Assembly (NCBI RefSeq): GCF_000526515.1
Contig: NZ_JAGF01000001.1
Span: forward strand, 3,658,001-3,722,000
Source of the DNA: Cellulomonas sp. KRMCY2
Lineage (GTDB): Bacteria; Actinomycetota; Actinomycetes; Actinomycetales; Cellulomonadaceae
Direction: 5' to 3'
Length of the DNA stretch: 64,000 nucleotides
Shown: in pieces, positions 32,553 through 40,891 of the stretch
How the letters are laid out: the number at the start of each line of letters is the position of its first letter
Position numbering within the stretch: the stretch's first letter is position 1
Made by a program: the position numbers and the translations under genes
The notes under the pieces: model-generated
Told to the model about the DNA's origin: nothing
The model's database searches: none
Seen by the model: only the letters and a program-made list of their open reading frames with translations

Positions 32553-33464
32553 ATGTCCGCGACCGGAACGGCCTGTGCACCGACCGGCACCCGACGCTCA
32601 GCCATCGCAGCGGTGGCGACCGTGGTGCTGGCCGTCCTCACCTCGTGCGCCACCGGAGGCGATCAGGAGCCCGAGCCGAGCTCGGCGCCGACGACGACGG
32701 CGTCCGTCGAGCCGAGCCCGACGCCGACGTCAGCCCCGACGCCCACCGAGGTGACGACGCCCACCGTGACCGTCTACTCGATGGTCGACACGCGCACCGG
32801 CCTGCGGCTCGTCCGCGAGAGCCGCGACGTCCCTGACGGCGACCTGATGGTCGCAGCCGTCGAGCAGATGATCGCCGGTCCGCTCGACCCGGACTACACC
32901 AGCCCCTGGAACCCGATGACCGAGGTGCTGGGCGTGAGCCAGGTCGACGGTGTGGTCGTCGTCGACCTGTCGGCCGACGCGCGGACTGCCACCATCGGGT
33001 CGCCGGGTGCGGCGCTCATGATCCAGCAGCTCGTCTACACGGTGACCGACGCGGCCCAGGACCAGGCCGTACCGGTGCTGCTGCAGATCGACGGGGTTCC
33101 GGCGGGTGAGCTCTGGGGAGCGGTGTCGTGGGACGCGCCCGTCACACGCGAGTCGCCGGATGCGGTGCGTGCGTACGTGCAGATCGACGAACCGCGCGAC
33201 GGTGCCGACGTCACGTCCCCGGTCACGGTCTCCGGTGACGCCAGCGCGTTCGAGGCCAACGTGCCGTGGCAGGTCCTCGATGCCGACGGTTCCGAGATCG
33301 CCTCAGGTGCAACCCTGACGAGCGAGGGTCAGACGTTCGCCCCGTACAGCTTCTCCGTCGAGCTGCCGCCGGGTACCTACACGATCGTGGTCACCGAGGA
33401 CGACCCGTCCGACGGTGCCGGTGGCGTGCCGATGAGCGACACGAAGACGATCACTGTCAGCTGA
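32553..33464 (+). CDS. GerMN/Gmad2-domain lipoprotein
   Basis: A 303-residue predicted lipoprotein. The signal peptide ends in the lipobox LTSC (Cys about 33), followed by a Ser/Thr/Pro/Glu-rich linker. A GerMN domain follows at about 75-190 (TVTVYSMVDTRTGLRLVRESR, AVEQMIAGPLDPDYTSPW, VDGVVVVDLSA) and then a Gmad2 immunoglobulin-like domain at about 205-303 (VQIDEPRDGADVTSPVTVSGDA, MSDTKTITV). Such proteins sit on the outer face of the membrane in non-sporulating actinobacteria, with unknown function. AGGAGG at 32540-32545, 7 nt before the ATG, sets the start. Confidence 0.88.
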   Translation: MSATGTACAPTGTRRSAIAAVATVVLAVLTSCATGGDQEPEPSSAPTTTASVEPSPTPTSAPTPTEVTTPTVTVYSMVDTRTGLRLVRESRDVPDGDLMVAAVEQMIAGPLDPDYTSPWNPMTEVLGVSQVDGVVVVDLSADARTATIGSPGAALMIQQLVYTVTDAAQDQAVPVLLQIDGVPAGELWGAVSWDAPVTRESPDAVRAYVQIDEPRDGADVTSPVTVSGDASAFEANVPWQVLDADGSEIASGATLTSEGQTFAPYSFSVELPPGTYTIVVTEDDPSDGAGGVPMSDTKTITVS

Positions 33465-33528
33465 GCACGCAGCACGGTCGGCCGGGCGCACGCGAAGCGG
33501 CTGTGGCAGGTCCCGGGTCGGCTGGTGC

Positions 33529-33747
33529 TCAGGACCGCCTGGCGAGACCCTCGGCGAGCGTGCCGATCAGTGCCGCGGCATCGGCCGGCGCGAGCCGGAC
33601 ACTCGCGACGCACCGGCCGAACCGCCAGGTGCTCACCACGAACACCTCGTCGCGCTCGTGCCAGGTCACCTGCAGCGCCCGGTGCTGGCCACGGACGTCG
33701 GACAGGGCCGCTGCGCCGGCCAGCGGCAACGCGATGACCTCTCCCAT
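33529..33747 (-). CDS. Small hypothetical protein
   Basis: A 72-residue protein from ATG 33747 (80 residues from in-frame GTG 33771). It is basic-acidic mixed with one cysteine and no membrane helix, containing ALQVTWHERDEVFVVSTWRFGRCVASVRLAPADA. The pattern looks like a small beta-rich domain. The upstream AGGGAGG gives a ribosome site for the ATG. Family not recognised; coding status is supported by codon pattern and lack of a competing frame. Confidence 0.6.
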   Translation of the reverse strand: MGEVIALPLAGAAALSDVRGQHRALQVTWHERDEVFVVSTWRFGRCVASVRLAPADAAALIGTLAEGLARRS

Positions 33748-33895
33748 ACCTCGACGATCCTCCCTGGCCACGGCGCTGTCCAGAGATCGATCGGGTGACG
33801 GGCCCCGCCGGTCCCGGCCGCGTCCGGCCGGCTGGTCACGGGACCGCGGTGGCCCGACCGGCGAGCTGGATCAGCACGGCCAGTCCGTCCGGCGT

Positions 33896-34111
33896 TCAAC
33901 CAGAGCCGACCCTGACCGCGCGCGGCACCGTCGGGTCCCGCGCGAGTCGGGGCAGCAGCCGCACCACAGCAGGCAGGATCCGCAGCACCTCGCCGAGCGT
34001 CGCCCGGCCGGGGCGCAGGACGACCAGGGCGACGACGAGCAGGAGCCACAGGACCACGAGGCTGGTCGCCGCGCCGATCAGGACGTCGACCAGGAGGCTC
34101 CGACCGTCCAT
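33896..34111 (-). CDS. Truncated DUF1232-like membrane protein
   Basis: A 71-residue ORF: an N-terminal membrane helix (LVDVLIGAATSLVVLWLLLVVALVVL), then LGEVLRILPAVVRLLPRLARDPTVPRAVRV. That second half matches the start of DUF1232 proteins, which continue with a PIDLIPDFIPVLG segment. Here the frame stops right after RVGSG, so that core is missing. Possibly a pseudogene or a naturally short variant. Functional status is uncertain. Confidence 0.45.
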   Translation of the reverse strand: MDGRSLLVDVLIGAATSLVVLWLLLVVALVVLRPGRATLGEVLRILPAVVRLLPRLARDPTVPRAVRVGSG

Positions 34112-34335
34112 CGCCGACCTCGTCCCCGCGGCCCGGGTGGGCCGGCACTGCCTCAGTGTGCCCGAACGTCCTACCGGTCCGCCCCGGACCGGCGGCCGGC
34201 GCTGTCCCGATGAACGAGATCAAGAGCACGGCACGCCGCCCGAGCGCGACTTCGAGGCGCCCGCAACCGCGCCCCGCCCACCGGGCGCAAGGGACTGAGG
34301 ACCTATGGCATTGTGGCCAGGAACGGGCAAACTGC

Positions 34336-34422
34336 TCAATGTCAACGAAAAGGGCAAACCCATCGAAAGGTGGGGACGCAAAGCCAGCGGGACCCTCGGG
34401 TCGGCCGGGCTCACCGAATGGC
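34336..34422 (+). ncRNA. Cyclic-di-GMP-I (GEMM) riboswitch
   Basis: The sequence AAAGGGCAAACCC, a GAAA tetraloop, then GGTGGGGACGCAAAGCC reproduces the GEMM-I core almost exactly (GGCAAACC...GAAA...GGGACGCAAAGCC, tetraloop receptor included). A GC-rich second hairpin (GGGACCCTCGGGTC plus GGCCGGGC) follows. The bldC ribosome site (AAGGAG, 34423-34428) comes immediately after the aptamer, so translational control by c-di-GMP is the simplest reading. Boundaries are approximate. Confidence 0.88.
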
Positions 34423-34433
34423 AAGGAGCTGAG

Positions 34434-34667
34434 ATGACACCCAAGGTGTCGACCACGTCCACCCGCCGCATGACCGCCACCAGCGGTCTGCTCACCCCCA
34501 GCGAGGTCGCCGCGATGTTCCGCGTCGACCCCAAGACCGTGACCCGTTGGGCCAAGGCCGGCAAGCTCTCCGCGATCCGCACGCTCGGCGGTCACCGCCG
34601 GTACGACGAGCGTGAGGTCAGGGGCCTGCTGGTCGGCGTCCCGCAGCCGCGCGGCTCGCAGAACTGA
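34434..34667 (+). CDS. bldC: BldC-family MerR-like DNA-binding protein
   Basis: A 77-residue single-domain winged-HTH protein: LLTPSEVAAMFRVDPKTVTRWAKAGKLSAIRTLGGHRRYDEREVRGLL, nearly identical over this core to Streptomyces BldC. BldC binds DNA cooperatively as head-to-tail oligomers and controls development and the timing of gene expression. Start ATG 34434 with AAGGAG 5 nt upstream. A GEMM c-di-GMP riboswitch occupies the 5' leader, which would tie BldC level to c-di-GMP. Confidence 0.92.
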   Translation: MTPKVSTTSTRRMTATSGLLTPSEVAAMFRVDPKTVTRWAKAGKLSAIRTLGGHRRYDEREVRGLLVGVPQPRGSQN

Positions 34668-34702
34668 CCCCGCCGCCCACACCGGTGTGACACGGTGGTG
34701 GG

Positions 34703-35698
34703 ATGGACGCCAAGCTCAGAGTTGCCGTCGTCGGTGCTGGCCAGTGGGGTGACCAGCACGCACGGGTCTTCGCGCACCGCACGGACACGACGCTGTGCGC
34801 CATCGTCGGTCGGACACCGGAACGCGCCGGAGCGCGGGCCGAGGCCTACGGCACGACGGCGTACACCGACCTCGACGAGATGCTGGATCGCGAGCAGCCC
34901 GACCTGGTGACCGTGTGCCTGCCCAACGAGGCGCACTTCGAACCGACGATGCATCTGATCCGCCGCGGCGCTGCCCTGCTGGTCGAGAAGCCGCTCGTTT
35001 TCGAGCTGCACGAGGCCGACGCACTGCTCGAGGAGGCAGCGGCTCGCGACCTCTTCTTCGCGATCAACCTCAACCATCGCTACGCCGAGCCGGTGCAGCG
35101 AGCCAAGCGCGCGATCGAGGCCGGTGAGCTCGGCGAGCTGGTCTTCGCCGACTGGCGGTTCGGCGGCGAGCCCAACTGGGGCACGTCACCGCACGCCAAC
35201 CTGATCGAGACCCAGGTCCACGGGATCGACATGCTCGAGCACCTGTGCGGACCGATCGTCTCGGTCATGTGCCAGATGTACGACGGCACCCGCCCGGGAA
35301 CGTTCACCACGCTCGCCGTCGCCCTCGAGCTCGCCAACGGGGCCGTCGGCACGCTCCTGGGCACGTACGACTCCTCCTACGCCTACCCGGACACGCACCG
35401 CCTGGAGATCAACGGGACCCAGGGCCGGGCCCTGATCCAGGACACCGTGCGGCGGCTGACCCTGTCCCGCGCCGGCGACGAGACGTCACAGGTCTGGGAG
35501 GCCGGCTACTTCAACGACGAGGCACGCAGCTTCCACTCGACGTTCGACCGCCATGTCGACGCCGTGCTCGGCGCACTGCGCGCGGGGCAGGAGCCTCCCG
35601 TGCACGCGCGTGCCGGACGTCGCGCGCTCGCGGTTGCGCACGGCATCATCCGCTCGGCCGAGCAGGGCACCCGGGTGGGGACCGCGCCGGACGCCTGA
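34703..35698 (+). CDS. Gfo/Idh/MocA-family oxidoreductase
   Basis: A 331-residue NAD(P)-dependent sugar oxidoreductase. The Rossmann motif is VAVVGAGQWGDQHARVF, the family lysine is in VEKPLV (about K97), and the C-terminal beta-sheet domain contains QVHGIDMLEHLCGP with the conserved D/H pair. Substrate unknown. It begins 35 bp after bldC on the same strand and faces the sugar-acid genes, so oxidation of a sugar or inositol-type substrate feeding that pathway is possible. Confidence 0.88.
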   Translation: MDAKLRVAVVGAGQWGDQHARVFAHRTDTTLCAIVGRTPERAGARAEAYGTTAYTDLDEMLDREQPDLVTVCLPNEAHFEPTMHLIRRGAALLVEKPLVFELHEADALLEEAAARDLFFAINLNHRYAEPVQRAKRAIEAGELGELVFADWRFGGEPNWGTSPHANLIETQVHGIDMLEHLCGPIVSVMCQMYDGTRPGTFTTLAVALELANGAVGTLLGTYDSSYAYPDTHRLEINGTQGRALIQDTVRRLTLSRAGDETSQVWEAGYFNDEARSFHSTFDRHVDAVLGALRAGQEPPVHARAGRRALAVAHGIIRSAEQGTRVGTAPDA

Positions 35699-35719
35699 AC
35701 CCCTCAGGCCGGCACGCAG

Positions 35720-36412
35720 TCAGGCCGGCACGTCGAGGTGCTCACCCGGCGCCAGACGCAGGTACGTGCCCGAGCAGAGGCCACCGACGACGCGGTCGAC
35801 CAGGCTGACCCCGGTCTCGCTGAGGATCGCGTCGTGGATCGGGACGACGGCGCCGGCCCGCACCGACCTGGCGTACTCGACCGCTTCGGCGACCTTGAGC
35901 CACGGTGCACTGACCGGGAGCAGGAGCACGCCGACGTCGACGCCCTCCGGCGGCAGGGTGAAGGAGTCCCCCGGGTGGAGCACCACGCCGTCGAGCAGGT
36001 ACCCGACGTTGGCGATGACCGGCACGTCCGGGTGGACCTGTGCGTGCAGCTCGCCCAGCACCTGCACGTCGAAGCCGGCTGCCGTGACGCGCTGCCCGCG
36101 ACGGACCGGGTGCACCCGCCCGGCAAGGGCATGACGCCCGTCCAGCAGCAGCTCGACGACGTCCGGCGGACCCCAGACCTCCAGTACGGCAGACGCGCCG
36201 AGCTCGGCGACGAGCCGGCCCAGGTCCAGGTGGTCGGTGTGGTGGTGCGTCACGAGGACCGCCTCGGCGCCGGCGAGCGCCGACGCCTGGCTGAACGACC
36301 CCGGGTCGATGACCAGAACCCGCCCGTCCCGCTCCATGCGCACGCAGGAGTGCCCCTGCGTGCTCAACCGGATCGCACGGCTGACGTCCCGCTCCAGCGG
36401 ATCGATGGACAT
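35720..36412 (-). CDS. MBL-fold metal-dependent hydrolase (UlaG-like)
   Basis: A 230-residue metallo-beta-lactamase-fold protein: IRLSTQGHSCVRME at the start, the metal motif VTHHHTDHLDL (HxHxDH-type), HPGDSFTLPP and VVPIHDAILSE at the end. It resembles UlaG/L-ascorbate-6-phosphate lactonase-like hydrolases, a broad group. ATG 36412 follows AGGGAGG. It is the last gene of a minus-strand set with the HpcH aldolase, so a lactone or sugar-phosphate ester substrate is possible but unproven. Confidence 0.85.
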   Translation of the reverse strand: MSIDPLERDVSRAIRLSTQGHSCVRMERDGRVLVIDPGSFSQASALAGAEAVLVTHHHTDHLDLGRLVAELGASAVLEVWGPPDVVELLLDGRHALAGRVHPVRRGQRVTAAGFDVQVLGELHAQVHPDVPVIANVGYLLDGVVLHPGDSFTLPPEGVDVGVLLLPVSAPWLKVAEAVEYARSVRAGAVVPIHDAILSETGVSLVDRVVGGLCSGTYLRLAPGEHLDVPA

Positions 36413-36462
36413 CGAGGCCTCCCTCCAGGCCGCCGAACCACGGACCGGCAGCTGGTACGACG

Positions 36463-37269
36463 CTATCCGGCATCTGCCCCGGCTGCGGGACCGAGGTCGG
36501 CCAACGCGCTCTCCGCGGCGGTGCGCAGCAGCGTCGTGTCCGTCGCGGCGGTGAGCATCCGGACGCCGCGCGCGGCCCAGTGCGTCGCCATCTCCTGGTC
36601 GGAGCAGTGCAGCCCCGCGACGATGCCTGCCTGCGCACAGGCATCGACGACCCGCTGGATCGCGCCGTCCGTCTCGACCGAGTCGCGGTAGGTGGCGCGA
36701 CCGTACCCGCAGCTGAGCGCCAGGTCGTTGGGCCCGATGTAGACGCCGTCGACACCTGGGACGGCGACGATCTCGTCGAGCGCGTCGAGACCCGCTCTGG
36801 TCTCGATCATGACGATGCAGAGGGCGGCCTCGTCCTGCTCCTGGGGCAGCGGCGCGCCGTCGGGCCGGACGTCGCCCCACATCGGTCCCCAGCTCCGGTC
36901 CCCCGTCGGTGGGAACCGGCAGGCCCTGGCCGCGCGCCGGGCGTCCTCGGCGCTGTTCACCATGGGCACGACGACGCCGGCTGCGCCGGTGTCCAGCGCG
37001 CGCATCACGGCTGCGGGATCGTTCCACGGCACCCGGACGAGGGGCGCCCGATCGGCCGCGCGCATCGCCTGCAGCATCCCGGGGAGCTCGCTGAAGGTCG
37101 CCAGGCCGTGCTGGAGGTCGACGCACACGTAGTCGAAGGCGGTCCCGGCGACGAGCTCGGCGACGGCGGGATCGGCGAAGCAGCTCCAGATCCCGAAGGC
37201 CGGCCGATCGGCGGCCCAGAGCCCGCGCAGATGCGCCGAGCTGCGGGCTGTGACCCCGTGGTGCGTCAT
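36463..37269 (-). CDS. HpcH/HpaI-family 2-keto-3-deoxy acid aldolase
   Basis: A 268-residue class II pyruvate aldolase: FGIWSCFADPAVAELVAGTAFDYVCVDLQHGL, catalytic/metal sites in MIETRAGLDALDEIVAVPGVDGVYIGPNDLALS (E and D ligands), and LVRVPWNDPA. These enzymes split 2-keto-3-deoxy sugar acids into pyruvate and an aldehyde. It lies directly downstream of the IlvD/Edd dehydratase on the same strand, which would make its substrate. Confidence 0.9.
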   Translation of the reverse strand: MTHHGVTARSSAHLRGLWAADRPAFGIWSCFADPAVAELVAGTAFDYVCVDLQHGLATFSELPGMLQAMRAADRAPLVRVPWNDPAAVMRALDTGAAGVVVPMVNSAEDARRAARACRFPPTGDRSWGPMWGDVRPDGAPLPQEQDEAALCIVMIETRAGLDALDEIVAVPGVDGVYIGPNDLALSCGYGRATYRDSVETDGAIQRVVDACAQAGIVAGLHCSDQEMATHWAARGVRMLTAATDTTLLRTAAESALADLGPAAGADAG

Positions 37270-37330
37270 GACCTTCTCCTTCGTGCTGCTGGGTGGGGCG
37301 CCGCGGTGTGCTGCCGAGCGCCGTGGCCGG

Positions 37331-39046
37331 TCAGTGCGACTCGCGACCGACGTCGTGGCCGCTCCCGCCGATCAGGAAGTCCAGGTCCGCACCGGTGTCG
37401 GCCTGCTGGACGTGATCGATGTAGAGCCGCTGCCAGCCGCGCATCGGCGCGGCGTACCCGGCGAGGGCCGCCGGCGACTGCTCCCGGGACGCGAGCTCGG
37501 CCGCCGGCACGTCCAGCTCGAGCCGGCGACCCGCCACGTCGAGCACGATCGGGTCCCCGTCCCGGACCAGGCCGAGGGGACCCCCGTCCGCGGCCTCCGG
37601 GGCGACGTGCAGCACCACCGTGCCGAACGCCGTGCCGCTCATCCGTCCGTCACAGACCCGGACCATGTCCCGCACACCCTCGGCGAGCAGCTTGGCGGGC
37701 AGCGCCATGTTGGACACCTCCGGCATGCCCGGGTAGCCCTTGGGCCCGCAGCCGCGCAGCACGAGCACCGAGTCCGCGTCGACCTCCAGCGCCGGGTCGT
37801 CGATCCGGGCGTGGAAGTCCTCGATCGAGTCGAAGACGACGGCGCGTCCGCGATGCTGCATGAGGTGCGGTGAGGCGGCCGCCGGCTTGATCACGGCACC
37901 GCGGGGCGCGAGGTTGCCGTACAGGACAGCGATCCCGGCCTCGGGCTGCAGCGGCTCGGCGCGCACCCGGATGACCTCGGGGTCCCAGATCCGGGGCGTG
38001 TCGAGGTACTCGACCAGCGGCCGGCCGGTGACGGTGAGCGCCGTGGGGTCGAGCAGGTCACGGACCTCGCGCAGCACGGCGAGCAGCCCACCGGCACGGT
38101 GCAGGTCGTCCATCAGGAAGCGTCCGGCCGGCTGGAGGTCGACGAGCAGCGGCACACCGGAGCCGGTGCGGTCGAAGTCGTCGAGGGACAGCTCGATGCC
38201 CAGGCGGCCTGCGATCGCCAGCAGGTGCACGACGGCGTTGGTCGAGCCGCCGATCGCAGCGAGGGCGACGATCGCGTTGAGGAACGAGCCCCGGCTCAGG
38301 ATCGTGCTCGGTCGGCGGTCGGCCTCGACGAGCTCGACGGCGAGCCGCCCGGTCGCGTGCGACGCCTCGAGCAGTCGCGCGTCAGGGGCCGGTGTGCCGG
38401 CGACGCCGGGCAGGGTCGTGCCGAGCGCCTCGGCGACCAGTCCCATCGTCGACGCGGTCCCCATCGTGTTGCAGTGGCCCTTGCTGCGGATCATCGACGA
38501 CTCGGACGCGAGGAACTCCTCCCGGCTCATCGTCCCGGCGCGGACCTCCTCGCTCAGGCGGTACGTCGACGTGCCGCAACCGAGCGGGACCCCACGGAAG
38601 GTCCCGGTGATCATCGGGCCACCGGGGATGACGACCGCCGGCAGGTCGACCGACGCCGCCGCCATCAGGAGGCTCGGGATGGTCTTGTCGCAGCCGCCGA
38701 GCAGCACGACCCCGTCGATCGGGTTGGCGCGCAGCATCTCCTCGGTCGCCATCGCCGCCATGTTCCGCCACAGCATCGCCGTGGGGCGGACCTGGGTCTC
38801 GCCGAGCGAGACCACCGGAAGGTTGAGCGGGATGCCGCCGGCCTCCCAGATGCCCTGCTTGACGGCGGCCGCCACCTCGTCCAGGTGCATGTTGCACGGT
38901 GTCAGGTCGGAGGCCGTGTTCGCGATCGCGATGTGCGGTCGACCGTCGAAGGCGTGGGCCGGCAGACCCCGTCGCATCCACGCCCGGTGGATGTAGGGAT
39001 CCTTGCCGCCGCCGGCGTACCACTGGGCGCTGCGCTGCTCCGACAT
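37331..39046 (-). CDS. IlvD/Edd-family sugar-acid dehydratase
   Basis: A 571-residue Fe-S dehydratase. N-terminal DPYIHRAWMRRGLPAHAFDGRPHIAIANTASDLTPCNMHL carries the first cluster Cys. LLGGCDKTIPSLLMAA and KGHCNTMGTASTMG are family cluster and Mg motifs, and DGRMSGTAFGTVVLHV is near the end. The divergence from biosynthetic IlvD and the neighbours (IclR regulator, SMP-30 lactonase, aldolase) indicate an arabonate/xylonate-type dehydratase making 2-keto-3-deoxy acids. It is divergent from iclR across a shared operator. Confidence 0.92.
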   Translation of the reverse strand: MSEQRSAQWYAGGGKDPYIHRAWMRRGLPAHAFDGRPHIAIANTASDLTPCNMHLDEVAAAVKQGIWEAGGIPLNLPVVSLGETQVRPTAMLWRNMAAMATEEMLRANPIDGVVLLGGCDKTIPSLLMAAASVDLPAVVIPGGPMITGTFRGVPLGCGTSTYRLSEEVRAGTMSREEFLASESSMIRSKGHCNTMGTASTMGLVAEALGTTLPGVAGTPAPDARLLEASHATGRLAVELVEADRRPSTILSRGSFLNAIVALAAIGGSTNAVVHLLAIAGRLGIELSLDDFDRTGSGVPLLVDLQPAGRFLMDDLHRAGGLLAVLREVRDLLDPTALTVTGRPLVEYLDTPRIWDPEVIRVRAEPLQPEAGIAVLYGNLAPRGAVIKPAAASPHLMQHRGRAVVFDSIEDFHARIDDPALEVDADSVLVLRGCGPKGYPGMPEVSNMALPAKLLAEGVRDMVRVCDGRMSGTAFGTVVLHVAPEAADGGPLGLVRDGDPIVLDVAGRRLELDVPAAELASREQSPAALAGYAAPMRGWQRLYIDHVQQADTGADLDFLIGGSGHDVGRESH

Positions 39047-39056
39047 CGATCTCTCT

Positions 39057-39071
39057 TTCCGTTAATCGGAA
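39057..39071. promoter_or_regulatory. IclR-type operator between divergent dehydratase and iclR genes
   Basis: TTCCGTTAATCGGAA is a palindrome with TTCCG/CGGAA arms and a 5-nt AT-rich centre. It lies in the 28-bp gap between the two divergent starts. IclR-family operators commonly have TTCC/GGAA arms. It would allow the regulator to control itself and the dehydratase-aldolase genes together. Confidence 0.7.
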
Positions 39072-39074
39072 CGT

Positions 39075-39932
39075 ATGGCTAACATGTGGAACGCGATGAA
39101 CTCTACTCGACGGACGGACATCCCGGAACCCGCTGATGAGCCCCGGCTCGTCGGCGCCGACCGTGTGCTCGCTGTGCTCACCGAGCTCAGCGGCCACCCG
39201 CAGGGGATCAGCCTCGACGACCTGAGCCGCATCGTCGACAGCCCCAAGCCGACGGTCCACCGCGCGCTCGCCGCTCTGCGCCGCGCAGGCTTCGCGACCC
39301 AGGACGTCCGCGGTCGCTACGTCCTCGGCGACGAGTTCCTGCGGTTGGCCTTCACCCACCACGAGGCGCGGCCCGACCACGTCCGGGTCACGCCGGTGCT
39401 CGAGGCGCTGTCCGAGCGGTTCGGCGAGACCACGCACTACGCGGTGCTCGACGACGACACGGTGATCTACCGCTCGAAGGTCGACCCGCTCACCGGGGGC
39501 GTCCGGCTGACGTCCACCGTCGGCGGCCGCAACGGAGCACATGCCACCGGCGTCGGGAAGCTCCTGCTCGCACTGGCCTTGCGCGACGACGACGCCGTCC
39601 GGTCCTGGGCGGCTGGTCGGGTCTTCGAGGCACGCACCCCACGCACGCTGACCAGCACCGATGCGCTCGTCACCGAGCTGGCCACCATCCGGGAGCAGGG
39701 CTACGCGGTCGACGACCAGGAGAACGAGCCAGGGATCGTGTGCGTGGCCGTCCCCGCCTACCTGACGTCCCCCACCGCGCCGAGCGGTGCGATCTCGGTC
39801 AGCGCTCTGGCCTACCGCACGCCGCTCGCGACGCTGCTCGCCGAGCTCCCGGCCATCCGCGAGATCGTCGATGCGATCTCGACGCGCGGCGCGGACTCCC
39901 CGAGGGACGTCCCGACGAAGGAGTCCCCGTGA
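39075..39932 (+). CDS. IclR-family transcriptional regulator
   Basis: A 285-residue regulator (278 from ATG 39096, which would leave more room after the operator). The N-terminal wHTH is ADRVLAVLTELSGHPQGISLDDLSRIVDSPKPTVHRALAALRRAGF. The C-terminal IclR effector domain includes RLTSTVGGRNGAHATGVGKLLLA, GYAVDDQENEPGIVCVAVP and SVSALAYR. It controls the surrounding sugar-acid pathway, with the effector probably a pathway sugar acid. Its stop overlaps the SMP-30 start (GTGA). Confidence 0.93.
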   Translation: MANMWNAMNSTRRTDIPEPADEPRLVGADRVLAVLTELSGHPQGISLDDLSRIVDSPKPTVHRALAALRRAGFATQDVRGRYVLGDEFLRLAFTHHEARPDHVRVTPVLEALSERFGETTHYAVLDDDTVIYRSKVDPLTGGVRLTSTVGGRNGAHATGVGKLLLALALRDDDAVRSWAAGRVFEARTPRTLTSTDALVTELATIREQGYAVDDQENEPGIVCVAVPAYLTSPTAPSGAISVSALAYRTPLATLLAELPAIREIVDAISTRGADSPRDVPTKESP

Positions 39933-40888
39933 CGCTGCTCGAGGCACACCCGGCCACCCCCACGATCCACCGGCTGGCCGAGGGTCCGGTCTGGGATGCC
40001 GCACGTGGCCGCGTGCTGTGGGTGGACATCGATGCGGGCACCGTCGTCGAGGGGCTCCTGCACGGCAACGAGATCGAGACCGTCCGTGCGATGACTGTCG
40101 ACACCACCGTCGGTGCCGTCGTGCCGTCCCCGGACGGGCGCCTGCTCGTCGCCGGCCGTGATCGGCTCCTCGTCGTCGAGGTCGACGGACACCTGACGCC
40201 GGGTCCGGCCGTGCTCCCGTCCGGCTCGGCCGGACGCCTCAACGACGGCGCGTGCGACCCGGCCGGACGGTTCGTCGTCGGCAGCGTCACCGTCGGTGGC
40301 GCCACCGGCCACGAGGTCCTCACCCGGCTCGAGGACGACGGTTCCCTCACGGTCCTCGACGACGACCTCTGGCTGTCCAACGGCCTCGCCTGGTCGGCCG
40401 ACCCGGTCGTGATGTACTCGGTCGACACCCTGCCGGCGATCGTCTGGCGGCGGGACTACGACGTGGCCTCCCGGACCGCCGGGACCCGGCGTGAGCACCT
40501 GCGGATCACCGGCGGGGGCCTTCCCGACGGGCTCTGCCTCGACACCGACGGCAACCTCTGGGTGGCACTGTGGGGTGCCGGCCAGGTGCGCTGCTACTCC
40601 CCCGGCGGCGAGGTGCTGCACGTCGTCGAGGTCGCTGCACCGCACACGTCCTCGGTGGCCTTCGTCGGGCCGGAGCTCGACCGGCTCCTGATCACGACCG
40701 CCTCGGCCGAGCTCGACCCGGCCGGGCTCTCGGAGCACCCCGGCTCCGGTCGGCTGTACACGGCCCCGGTCGGCGCGCTGCTCGGCGTCCACGGCCAGCC
40801 GACCACACCGTGGAACGGGCGTGGCATCCCACCGTCGCCCGCGCGACCTGCGTCGCCCGCTGCGACGTCCGAGCCCCGAGAGAGCTGA
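39929..40888 (+). CDS. SMP-30/gluconolactonase-family lactonase
   Basis: A 319-residue six-bladed beta-propeller: LAEGPVWDAARGRVLWVDIDAG (metal-ligand Glu), GRLNDGACDPAGRFVVGS (N/D ligands), LSNGLAWS and LPDGLCLDTDGNLWVALWG (final Asp ligand). The family hydrolyses sugar lactones to aldonic acids. GTG 39929 overlaps the iclR stop, with GAAGGAG upstream. A Ser/Pro/Ala-rich C-terminal tail of about 25 residues is probably disordered. In the pathway it precedes the dehydratase. Confidence 0.92.
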   Translation: MTLLEAHPATPTIHRLAEGPVWDAARGRVLWVDIDAGTVVEGLLHGNEIETVRAMTVDTTVGAVVPSPDGRLLVAGRDRLLVVEVDGHLTPGPAVLPSGSAGRLNDGACDPAGRFVVGSVTVGGATGHEVLTRLEDDGSLTVLDDDLWLSNGLAWSADPVVMYSVDTLPAIVWRRDYDVASRTAGTRREHLRITGGGLPDGLCLDTDGNLWVALWGAGQVRCYSPGGEVLHVVEVAAPHTSSVAFVGPELDRLLITTASAELDPAGLSEHPGSGRLYTAPVGALLGVHGQPTTPWNGRGIPPSPARPASPAATSEPRES

Positions 40889-40891
40889 GCC

